NCBI RefSeq assembly: GCF_008831285.2
Contig: NC_045150.1
Span: 4,724,001-4,788,000, forward strand
Origin: Nymphaea colorata
Lineage: Eukaryota; Streptophyta; Magnoliopsida; Nymphaeales; Nymphaeaceae
Direction: 5' to 3'
Length of the DNA: 64,000 nucleotides
The stretch's first letter is position 1. Each line of letters starts with the position of its first letter. A model generated the notes under the pieces. That model saw only the letters and a list, made by a program, of their open reading frames with translations, ran no database searches and was not told the origin of the DNA. Positions 35,001 to 43,994 of this stretch are shown here, piece after piece. The position numbers were made by a program, and so were the translations under genes.

Positions 35001-36671
35001 CGCCTAAGTCCACCACCTAGGTGACGGGATATGTGTTGGCGCCTAAGCTCGCCTAGGCTGGCCCAGGCTCCAACATGCCTAGTCCATGGAAAAGTGAAAA
35101 AGTCACATTCCCTTTCAATTAAAGTTTCTTAATTGAGTATATATTGTTATGTACTTTGTCGTATTGATTACGTATTTTTATTTAGATTATGTTGTTATAT
35201 GTATGCATTATATGTATATACTGTTAGTCACTTAGGCTGTTATATAGTATTTGGATACCTCATACCTGTTATATGTATACATTAGTAGGGTTATGTCTTT
35301 CTTTAAGTACAAACGGATTAAAGCCTTATCGCAGATTTACATTCCTTTTTCTAGAGATTAGATCTAGTTTTTTTTTGTTTTTTTTATTAGAACACATTTA
35401 ATGAGTAATGTTAAATTCCTTCTATTGATTTTGCATATTCAATGAAGTAAACAATTAAATTTGATTGTTTAAGTTGATTATGCTTGTTATATTACTACTT
35501 TTCATATTTCAAATATTAGTAGAAGTTAATTAAAATAACTTGACATATTAACATACCTAAAAAAAATTGGTCGCCTTTTTAGCCTAGGCGTCGCCTAGGC
35601 AGCACCTGGGCTCCTTGACAACATAGGTTGTAACTGTCAATTTTTTCCTTACCTTCAAAACAAGCTTCTTGACTTCCATCTGATCTAACGTCTTTTCTTT
35701 TTTTTTTATCTCCTAATAACCTACTTTCTTTCTCTTTCTAAAGCTCTCTAGTGACCCATTTATCTCTCTTTCTAAAGCTTTGTGTAATCAAGCATCAGGT
35801 TTCTTTCAGTCAATCCCTTTATCTAAAGCCCATTTATCTCCTCGAGTATTCAACACAAACTTCTTCTCTTCCATTTGAGTCTATAAATCTGCCTTTTCTC
35901 TAATCTTCTATTTACCTATGTCTCTCTCTTTCTAAACCTTTTTACTACATTAATTCTCTGTATCTTTCACTAATACCTGTACCTAAAGCTCCATTTGTCT
36001 CCCCAGTGTCTTGCTTCTTTATCATTCTCATCAGCACCAGAGTTTCTCATGGTTTGATAAGATGATCAGTGACGACCAGTAATGCCCATCTCGGTTTTAT
36101 GTTGCTTTCAATGCTGGGGGGGTCCAATATGGAGAAATCAATGTCCCATTAATCATCATTGCAGCTTCGGAGTCAGACTCAAGCTGCTGGATGCTGGAGC
36201 TGAAGGATGACAGAAGGATGCTTTTCTTGAAGGTAGAGACTGGATGTACAACATGAGACAGAAGCTCTTAGTCTGTCCACGTGAAAAGGTCCGGCCTGAT
36301 GACGCCAACTTTTCTCACCCTAGTTTGAGGTATATGGGATATGTATATCCAAATATATTTTTGGGCGTTGACAATGGCTCCAGGTGTCCTCAAAACCACA
36401 GAAATTCTCACCCTTGCGACAATTTCTTCTCACAATTAAACATACATCCTAAGATGAAGGAATGGCATGGTGGTGTTTGGGGGCTGTAAGAGTGGAAGAT
36501 TGGAAAAGCATATGAAAAATCTGGAAGGATCTGATGGATCTTCTTTCAGGCAAACAAACATTTTGGTGAGACGTAACCAAAAACCCTGGAGCTAAACTAC
36601 TGTCAAGTTTAGAAAAACAATACAGATGTTACCTGTACTGATGCAAAACCATCTGTTCCTGACGAGTCCAT
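22454..36671 (-). CDS. RPN13: 26S proteasome regulatory subunit RPN13 (ADRM1 homolog), 13 coding exons
   Basis: Rpn13 is a ubiquitin receptor on the proteasome base. Its N-terminal Pru domain binds ubiquitin and Rpn2, and its C-terminal DEUBAD domain binds the deubiquitinase UCH37/UCH2. Coding exons (minus): 36671-36633, 31956-31864, 25966-25907, 25743-25705, 25611-25537, 25454-25388, 25292-25217, 24779-24664, 24542-24528, 24446-24352, 24256-24179, 24092-24038, 22635-22454. They total 990 bp, 329 residues, with all phases consistent and GT/AG ends. Pru (about 14-120): [65 protein letters not shown]. An acidic/Ser linker follows. DEUBAD (about 190-290): [67 protein letters not shown]. Two introns exceed 4.5 kb and are full of transposons. 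ATG at 36671 follows a splice acceptor, implying a separate 5'UTR exon. Confidence 0.95.
22636..24037 (-). other. Last intron of RPN13
   Basis: A 1.4-kb intron between the exons ending at 24038 and starting at 22635. It is AT-rich with no recognisable insertion or embedded gene. Confidence 0.7.
24528..24542 (-). other. RPN13: 15-bp microexon of RPN13
   Basis: The minus strand reads CACTCAG, then the 15-bp exon GCCCTCAAGACGCTG, then GTATGC. It joins a phase-1 exon end (24664) to a phase-1 exon start (24446) and supplies G-P-Q-D-A before GLGLGDILK. Without it the frame would still close, because 15 is a multiple of three, so skipping would remove five residues. Confidence 0.75.
27060..27480. 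repeat. AT-rich dispersed repeat, two ends meeting head to head
   Basis: TATGGTACATATTATATACCATA at about 27404-27426 is a near-palindrome where two copies of one family appear to meet. The leftward copy (27060-27410) is the reverse complement, with gaps, of 52827-53170: both have AAGTGAGAAAC, TTGCAACAAATAAAAA and AACAAACAGTTT in matching order. It has no coding capacity. Confidence 0.5.
28785..28990 (-). pseudogene. C-terminal remnant of a hAT (DUF659-type) transposase
   Basis: The minus strand reads openly as [19 protein letters not shown], then [18 protein letters not shown], a Glu/Asp-rich tail and TGA at 28785. Plant hAT/DUF659 transposases commonly end in this way (FDPISL..ID..WI.E...FDDDDL plus an acidic tail). 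Upstream sequence is lost or interrupted by the (TA)n run and gypsy fragment. TGTTGTAAAAAGTGTATCGTAAACCG at about 28382 may be the outer end of the same element. Confidence 0.55.
29037..29074. repeat. (TA)n microsatellite
   Basis: Uninterrupted TA dinucleotides of about 19 units inside the large RPN13 intron. Confidence 0.9.
29109..29290 (+). repeat. Short tandem repeats of a gag-like Gln/Gly/Pro-rich segment
   Basis: The block ATGGCC(A/G)ACAG(G/A)GGCAA(C/T)CTCAAGGATAC is repeated at a spacing of about 39 bp and would read as [16 protein letters not shown] units. It probably belongs to the N-terminal part of the gypsy gag that follows. Confidence 0.5.
29395..30249 (+). mobile_element. Ty3/gypsy gag and protease/RT-junction remnant
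   Basis: Translating 29395-29720 gives, with stops, [20 protein letters not shown], then VCTKLREL and [15 protein letters not shown], then [11 protein letters not shown], which is the retrotransposon gag core (WW, KL..L, F.P). At 29800-29960 [15 protein letters not shown] is followed by [20 protein letters not shown], which matches the plant gypsy segment VWCDVVPMDxCxILLGRPWQYDR between protease and RT. The interior between them is deleted. It sits antisense to RPN13 within an intron. Confidence 0.8.
30480..31460. other. GCACCC-rich sequence ending in a short hAT-like terminus
   Basis: About 30510-30700 has repeated CGCACCCGA, CGCACCCAAC and TTTCGCCCATTTT blocks. About 30900-31330 is T-rich with near-repeats of TTTTCCATGTTCT and CTTGTTTAGCATGACTTT. 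Near 31396-31460 the reverse complement begins CCTATGTCACATAGGTGTGGGG, matching the left end of the element at 33396. Confidence 0.45.
32223..33368 (+). mobile_element. hAT-like element with 19-bp terminal inverted repeats
   Basis: The left end CTATGTCACACGGATACGG is the exact reverse complement of the right end. It is flanked by GTTGGCAC at 32215-32222 and 33369-33376, a perfect 8-bp target duplication, the hAT signature. The interior has a three-fold 33-bp tandem repeat (about 32724-32822) and a short frame beginning [12 protein letters not shown] at about 33064. No full transposase is present, so it is a deletion derivative or has captured unrelated sequence. Confidence 0.85.
32724..32822. 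repeat. 33-bp tandem repeat, three copies
   Basis: CTTCGTTGTTGTTGATGATG followed by CTAGATATGTAGC is repeated three times without visible divergence. It would encode an 11-residue unit ([11 protein letters not shown]) three times. The lack of divergence suggests recent expansion. Confidence 0.9.
33396..33691 (+). mobile_element. Short hAT-like MITE
   Basis: It starts CTATGTCACATGCGTGCGGG and ends near CCATGTTTCACA. Flanks ATCATAGG (33388-33395) and ATCACAGG (33692-33699) agree at 7 of 8 positions. Interior AT-rich sequence resembles 31360-31460 in reverse. Confidence 0.65.
34949..35626. mobile_element. hAT-like element with TATGTTGYCAAGG termini
   Basis: The left end reads TATGTTGCCAAGGCCTCG and the right end CTCCTTGACAACATAG, an imperfect inverted pair. 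GTTGTAAC flanks both sides (34941-34948 and 35627-35634). Subterminal GTCGCCTAGGC-like blocks occur at both ends. It belongs to a different subgroup from the CTATGTCAC elements. Confidence 0.75.
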
Positions 36672-36681
36672 GCCCTCCAGC

Positions 36682-38553
36682 CTGAATCCAAAATAATAAG
36701 AATAGTAACACACACCTCGTGAAGGTAATTTGAAAGAATAAAACCTAAGATAACTTGTTAGTTTACTGTCTAATCATACAAAGTCGCAATATCTACAGTC
36801 TTATAGCCCCAAACACAGGATATTTACACTCTCAATCCTCTAGAACAATATCGCATGCTTGACTCAAACTGATGTGCCTGTTCTTACAGATAATAAGTAC
36901 ATTACATGGGGGCACCAATACCGTGACTGTGAAACCACAATTGTCAATTTCACTTGGATTCAAAAAATATAAATTGAAGTCTCTCAATCAAATTCCAACT
37001 TCAACGTCCAGAGAAGAGTCAGCAATGTCAAATGTACACCATAATATAATTATGGCCTTAAGATATCATAATAATATGGCATTATTATGTTTGATCAGCA
37101 CATTTTTTTCTGATCATTGGATGTCTCATATTGTAATTTTTAACAAATGGCTTCCCTAAAATTTCATGAGAAAAAGCATGAAGAAACTTATGCATGTCTT
37201 AGATGGCTATATCCAAAGGAAAAAAACAGCTAGAAAAAATAACAGTCAACCCAAAATCTTTTCTCACCATCTTCCAAAAGGCACCTCAATATCTAATCAA
37301 CACACCTACCACAAAAGATAAGAGTCATAGACAATAGTGTCAAGAAACTATTAGTCTATTGCACCTCCAACAGCAAAATCACGGCATGAATTTGTATATG
37401 CCTATGCTTGCTGTCTTCTAATCCATAGACAACATTATTCCAGTCACTAGGACAGTTAATGATAAGCAAGTTTCTTCTCTAACATCCAACACCAATTTTG
37501 TTTACAGGAACCCAGAAACTAAAACCCAAATACCAAACTGTAGAAGTCACAGATCATTGCCATCTAAAAATTAGTGATAACACCAACTAAAAACTAAATA
37601 ATTTCTCTAGCATCCTGAAAACAACCATTAAATCTCACAGGTTAACAAGGACAGAAAAATGATGTCCAATGCGCTTCCATCTGCAACAATGAAGAAACTC
37701 AAACTTCAAAATTGATTGGGAGCAGGGAAAATTTTGCACTGTTAAAAAATGGATCACATATTTCATCATATTTCATACCACAAATCTTTCTTAATGTGGT
37801 CAATGTTGTGAGAAAATTTTACAAAGTGGAAAATTTTACACGTTGCAGTGAGAAGGGAGTAAAAAGTAAAGCTCAACATAGGCCTGGCTCGTTCGACCTC
37901 CAAAATGTGAAGCTTACTCAGCCGGACACAATGCCTAGGACAATATGAGCGACACTTGTAACTTTAAAGGAATCTGGAACCAATCTCCGCTACCATGAAC
38001 GATTTTAAATTAGCAACTCACGATCCGAGTTCAAGCTCCATTGGGAGTCAACCTTGAACCATCCATATATCTGATGAACCATAGATAGGGAAGGTGTAGT
38101 AACGACACATCCAAGACTTCGCCCCCTTTATGAGAACTTCAGAATGAACCCGACAGCATGCCATTTCAAGATTTAAGAGTCAAATTCGCAATTCCTCCAA
38201 TACAAGACCACCATGACCTCCAAACACCCAGAGGACAAAAATGTTTCTGACAAACAGAACCCAACTATTTAGTTGTCATTTCCGACACCTCCACGGACGA
38301 CTAGCTTGGCTTTCTTTTTCTACTCCGTTCCTCGGGAGGGAAGTTCAAACTCCTATATTCCCAACGACGAAAATCAACCAAAATTTAAAGGACGAGAGGA
38401 CATAGAAGCAGGAAGATGAACAAGAACGCGATGCAGTAGTGAGACCAGTAAGGAGGAAGATCAAAAGGAGCAAAATAACAAAAAAGTAATATCGGAAATA
38501 GCTTAAAAAGGAAGAAAGGATTTGGAATCGAGAAAACTAAATGTATCGCTCAC
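36682..38553 (-). other. 5'UTR intron of RPN13
   Basis: A 1.9-kb intron inferred from the acceptor at 36682 and the donor at 38553. No insertion with clear ends was found. Confidence 0.5.
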
Positions 38554-38700
38554 CCGGGAGTCCCCACCCCGCGTCTCGCTGGCGATCGCCAGATATCTCT
38601 GCTCTGGCCGTTGCTTGGCTTGCCCGGAGAGAAGCCCTAGCCGGAAGAGTCGATTTGGAAAGACCATCTGAAGCGCTTTCGGAGACCAATAAAAACGACG
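38554..38700 (-). other. RPN13: Probable 5'UTR exon and transcription start region of RPN13
   Basis: On the minus strand a GC-rich stretch ends GACTCCCGG and is followed by GTGAGCG, a strong splice donor at 38553. The next acceptor on this strand with a suitable exon is at 36682 (TTCAG then GCTGGAGGGCATG), which opens the coding exon. The upstream limit of the exon is not visible; 38700 is approximate. Confidence 0.6.
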
Positions 38701-38796
38701 GATTTCTTTGCAAAAACAACCCTTGATTTTCATATATTTCATGGACGACGGATTTCTTTTCAAAAAAGTCTTTATATTTTCATATATTTCATTTCC
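38697..38796. repeat. Tandem 50-bp duplication in the presumed RPN13 promoter
   Basis: GACGGATTTCTTT...TTTTCATATATTTCAT occurs at 38697-38746 and 38747-38796. On the minus strand each copy has GAAATATATGAAAA, a TATA-like sequence, just upstream of the proposed 5'UTR exon. Internal parts of the unit have diverged. Confidence 0.75.
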
Positions 38797-40683
38797 ATGG
38801 CGGATCCTTTGTCCGAAAATAAACAGGGCCAGCCTTCCCTTTGTTAGTTGTCACTCAATGTGAGTGGTTAAGTGCGCGTTTGTAAACAAGACAGATCAAA
38901 AAGTAATTTCATCAATGATGCCAAGCATGTCAAAAAAAATTTGGATGATTCCAAGTGTTAGCCGTTTAGAAATAATTTAATCAGGGGCGCACTAGATATC
39001 CGTTGTTTGATTACCTATATGATACCATTTTATGCGGCAAAGTTCGTGGAATATTTTCAGGGTAAGGACGACTTAAACATGCTACGAGATAAGTGCATGA
39101 GCTGCTGCGTGTTAGGCCCATAACACGCGGCATGCGTTTAAAAAAAATTTGTTCCAATATTATCCGTGAATGGAAATAGATCCTAGTTAATAATATGTTT
39201 GGATAGAGGGAAAGAAAAATGAAAAAGGAAAAGTAAAAGGGAGATTAAGAAGAAGAAAGGGAAGGAGATGAGAGGAGAGGAAAGAACCTATTAAAAATGT
39301 TTGTGAAAATATTTGTTTGTATAAGAAGAAATCAAAAGAAATGAATTGTTATAAATCCTATTTGCTTAGTTATATGATATAAAGGGGAAAAAATTTGTTT
39401 GCTTAGAACAATACCCCTAAAACTCTCTCTCTCTCTCTCTCTATAGGGAATTATTGATTCAGGAAGATGCTTTACGCACCATCAAAATCGTGAACATTTT
39501 GGAAAAACTAATTCATCCAGAGAGAAAGCACGAGCAACAATGTACCAACCACCAACTAATGAGTCATCATACGAGGAAAGGAAATATTCATAGGTTTGTA
39601 GACTAGCCGAGTCGAGCTCCAGCTCGGTCAGCTCGCACTCGAGTCATGTATTGGTTGGCTTGATTCTGAGTCAAACTGTACAAGGTCCGCTCGAGCTCAA
39701 CTCATTTAAGCACCTTTACCAACTCCCATTTGATTTGAACTTTTCTCGGTTTTAAGTTCGGAGTTGGTCTTGGTCCGGTCTGCAGTTGTCTGTGCCACAA
39801 GTGTTCTTCTTTTTCCTTCTTTATTTTCTAGTATTCTACTTTCTTATTTGCATGTCTTAGTTATTTTCTTGTTTTTCTCGTTTCCTTAGGATAGTTTATA
39901 TTCCTATTCTAAGAACGTTTGTTTTATGTTTTATATTCCCGCATGTATATTAGTTTATTCCCTTATGAATGCTATAAGTAATGTATTTCATGTTTTTCTA
40001 TATAGATCTAATTTCAATGTCTCTAAGATAGGGTGTGGAGATCAAGTATGCCTCCCTCTTCCTTTTCTTTTCACTCCCAATTGTTTAATTTCAGCCTTAC
40101 ATTCTTTTAGTATCATGCATATAGTTTCCCTTCTTTATATTGCATAAGCATGCATCAGCATATGATTCAAGTAAGCACTATGGTCTACATGTGTGGCACA
40201 CATACCACCACAATAGTTGAGGCATGAAAAACCCTAACTTAGCCTAGCCTCCACTTGCATGCATTTTACAAAATGATCCCAAAACATGTTCCCTTTTGAA
40301 AAAACAGTTTTTGAAAACCGCAGGTCATGCTTGATTGAAATATAGCTCTGGACCTAACCAGGGCCCAAGGGGCGGAGCCAAGGTGGGTCCAACATGGACC
40401 CTAGCCCCACTTCATTTAAAAAAAAAAATACATGTAAATTTTATAAAATTTCACTTGTTATATATAAAAATTTTGAAAAATGATATTTCGATCATAGTCA
40501 AAATTTAGAAACTTTAATTCGGTTGGCCTCACGAAAAATTTTTGCTCAACCCCTACCTAGACCAATCTTAGAACCTACAACTTAGTCACTTGTGCTTATA
40601 AACCCCATGCCAACCCTTCCACGAGTCTTAACTTCAATGTCCATTAATGATGAAGTATTGAATACCTCCACATAAAACCTTAA
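38797..40683. other. Intergenic DNA upstream of RPN13
   Basis: It includes a palindrome GTGTTAGGCCCATAACAC near 39107 (compare 52551), a purine-rich tract at 39200-39290, a (CT)n run at about 39423-39442, and an inverted GAGCTCGAG-rich patch at 39610-39720 typical of dispersed plant repeats. No gene is supported. Confidence 0.4.
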
Positions 40684-41594
40684 GGCTGCGTTTAATTGCA
40701 AGGAAGAATTTAACGTGGTAAATTTTTTTGGAAAAAAAAAACAGGATGAAATTTAACCCACTTTCGATTTGAGGTCCTGTTTGATTGCATGGAAGTTTTT
40801 TGCATAGTAAAATTAACTGTGTTTGATGCACATGGTAGTTTTTTGCTGGGTAAATTTAACTGTATTTGGTGCACATGGTAAAAAAATAGGTAAGACTTTT
40901 TTTCTAACTATTAGAACTTGTTATATTGGATCTCCTCAAATCAGAAGAGGGTACAAAATGAAAGATGATGTAAACAAATACCATTAACACAACACTAAAA
41001 ACTCGAAACCCCACAACATTCATGCATCCAAGCAAGCGACATATCAGACCTTACAAAAACTAGACCAAACAATAAACAACCCCTACATGAGACAGCGACG
41101 GAGAGCAGTTTGATTGCAGACGGAGAGCAAGAGACATCGATGCCTTCAGGCAGCTTCGGCAAAGAGGAAGACGCAGGGATGAAGAGCAGAAGGCAGAGAA
41201 AGAGAAGCAGCGCAAAGGAGGAAGAGGAATACAGAGGCCTTCGATGGAGAGCAGGAGAACAAGAGGCAGCGACAGAGAAGAAGGGAGCTTGCAGCGACAG
41301 AGGAGAAGGGGGCTTCAGGCGACAGGGAAAAGACGCGAGGGTTTCGACAGAAGGGGAAACCGAGAGAAACGGAGGAAGAAATTTTGAGCCCTAACGGCTC
41401 AAAATTTTGTCTGCAGAAAAAAGTCGGAGGTCGGACTTCCGACTTTTTTCTGCGGATATTTTACCCCCGTCGTACGAAGAATTCGCATGATTTTTTCACG
41501 CGTTTGATGCTCCCATGGTACGGCAGTTGAAATTTCAACCGATCGTATACTTTTCAACCGCTCCTCATTTTTCCCCCTGCAAGCAAATGCAGCC
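40684..41594. mobile_element. PIF/Harbinger-like (Tourist-type) element
   Basis: The element starts GGCTGCGTTTAATTGCAAGG and ends CCTGCAAGCAAATGCAGCC, an imperfect inverted pair. TAA flanks both sides (40681-40683 and 41595-41597), the 3-bp TWA duplication of PIF/Harbinger. Inside are two near-copies of TTTGATGCACATGGTAGTTT and a hairpin at about 41413-41453. The 94-residue Lys/Glu/Arg-rich frame at 41110-41394 has low-complexity composition and is unlikely to be a gene. Confidence 0.7.
41413..41453. repeat. Perfect 16-bp-arm hairpin
   Basis: GCAGAAAAAAGTCGGA is followed after a 9-bp loop by its exact reverse complement TCCGACTTTTTTCTGC. It lies near the right end of the Harbinger-like element. 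Confidence 0.85.
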
Positions 41595-41597
41595 TAA

Positions 41598-43994
41598 TTC
41601 TTGGCCAACCCTAGGGTTATCCTCAACCTGAAATCATCTCTTATTAAGAGATCAAGTCATAATGGACTTGCATCTCAAGAATCTGGATTGATTGGATCTC
41701 TAAGACAATCGGATATTCCACTTGGGTTGTGATGATAATGAGTCTTAGAGTGGCTAGATTACGATCTATTTTGATCTTGGGGAATTTGAATCTTATAAAC
41801 CTTGGATTTCCCTTAGAACTATGATATTGGATCTTGACCTAGATAATTTGATTTAGATTGTTTAATTTGGACCATGATGTTGGATCCTTGGAAACTAGTT
41901 CGATCAATCGAACTCTTTGAACTGGACCTTAATCTGGACTCAGCCTGGCTCATTAGATGTTAGATCATTATTTGGATCAATAACATGAACTTGAACTGGA
42001 TTGCTGGATTTTGAATCATATATTGGATTCGTAATTGAATTGATCTTGAATTAAAAGGGCCAAATCTCTAGGATCATGTCCCAAAACATGAAACCAAGTA
42101 GAATTCCAACCATTAAACTCTAGAAACCAGATTTTGATCATGTGTGCCATAGGATATGAATCATGTTAGTATTAGGCTTGCATTGTCATGGACTATGATG
42201 AATATGAGAATGAACCATGTCTTGCTTTGAAGTGAAAAGCTTGCTTGGGGGTTAGAGCCCCTACCTTTATTCCAACAAAATGAATATATACAAGGGAAGG
42301 CCAATAAGGATCTTAACACCAAACAAAAACAAAGGGTAGCTTCAGCTTATCTCTATTTCACAAAAATCCTTTCCTCGAACTTACCAAGGAACCTAGTCCA
42401 GCCTGCATTTGTCCTTCTTCCTTCAAGTGTTTGTCTTGTTTTCCTCACCTAATCTTTAGTTGGGAAGTCTATAAAGTAATCTCCACCATATTTCTTATGA
42501 AGTCTAAGGATGCGCTCCAAAACCTCCATTTCTCCCTCTTGAATCCTGCCCCTATCTTTAATAATCACCACACAACCCATAAGCACGTCTTGCTTTGAGC
42601 TCTATTATTTGTAAATGATACTCTCCAATGGTCTACCTAGATTTCTAAAATTAGATTCTGACATTTGTTTTACAACATTTAGAACTGGATGATATTCAAT
42701 AACCTAGGCATTAAATCAATGTAGTCTAGTCATTGGTCTGATTACCCTTATTAAAGCCACCAAGAATGGTCATACCTTATACTGGTAAGTCCAGTCCCAG
42801 CCACGAGGTTATCTTGCATAACTATTCAGAGACGAGTTACAAGTTTTCCCTATCTATAGTTTACATGTAAGATGTTGCATATAAACATATGGCGACACTT
42901 TTCTTAGTGATAGACTTTTTATTTTTATCCATCTGGCACACACACACACGAGGAAGGGGCAAACACAATTTGACATAGGGCACACGATGATTTTACTTTT
43001 AGTCATATGTGAATGAAATATTTGACTATTTAATTTATGTTGAATGCATGGATGAATGATGTGAAACAATGTTAACTCAAGTGGGATGCGTATTCAACTC
43101 ATGAAAGATCAAACGTGCACCTCTGAAGGCTGTTCGGAAAGAGATAGTGGTTTCGCTCAATATTGATTTATAGGAACTTGATGTTATGTATTTGAAATAT
43201 TTTGTTTATGTTAACTTATTGACAGGTTTTTATTGATCCACAATCTACTAAGAGGCCCTTGAAGTTTAGATAAATCAGCAGCCACATAAAAGGCATCAAC
43301 TAACAAAGAAGATGAAGTATAATGCACGATATGCTCTGAGTGAATTACTATGCCTTTTAAACTTGACATTTTGGGAATTTGATATTGTTGATTGTATGGA
43401 TGAATTGTGTATACTAGATGTTGGGTTGACTCTCTTACCTAACCGGCTCACTGGAAAATCCAAATTGAGCAACTAAAAACAAACATATATGCATAGCTAT
43501 GCATGGGTGACTGAACCCTTGGTACGCTTAGATCAAATGCTTCTAGTGTAATGTGTGATACACTTAATCAAAGTTGAATTGTATTTAGATGGCCAACCTT
43601 GGACTTGTGGAGATGTTGGTCAACTAAAAATGAACTTAGTCAGGTCCCAATTCAGATGGATCCAAGGATAATTGGGTTGAGTTGAATCACATCAATGAAA
43701 TGAATTTTGGATTTCCATACTTTACCACCCTAGGAAGGAAACCAAAAATTTTGGAGAATCTACCTTGAGTTCTACCCCTATCAATTGACCTCTTAAAAGA
43801 TGTACTCAGATGTAAAACAAAAGTAGCTAGAAAATATGAAATGAACGGAAAGGGAAAAGAACTAGAAGTATATATACAAACAACGTGGTTAGAAGAAAAG
43901 GTGACAACCATAGATTAAAGGCATTGCTGTTTCACATACGCAAGAAAATACTGACGGGAGGGAAGAGAGAATGGAATTTGGGGGGCAATCCAAT
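41598..43994. other. Unassigned region downstream of FBPase
   Basis: About 41600-42250 is rich in TTGGATC, GAACTTGAACTGG and similar blocks, giving the appearance of a decayed repeat. The remainder is AT-rich with only short frames. The FBPase 3'UTR should occupy the part adjacent to 43994. Confidence 0.4.

Larger units (their letters stand above)
31957..36632 (-). other. 4.7-kb RPN13 intron with hAT insertions
   Basis: The intron lies between [13 protein letters not shown] and [10 protein letters not shown] exons. It holds hAT-like elements at 32223-33368, 33396-33691 and 34949-35626, plus a CT-rich stretch at about 35690-36010 with repeated TTTCTAAAGC and CCATTTATCTC blocks. The frames at 34187-34538 and 36244-36489 have no recognisable homology. 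Confidence 0.65.

Noticed and set aside
41110..41394. Lys/Glu/Arg-rich 94-residue ORF
   Set aside because: Purine-rich low-complexity sequence within a Harbinger-like element, so openness is expected by composition.
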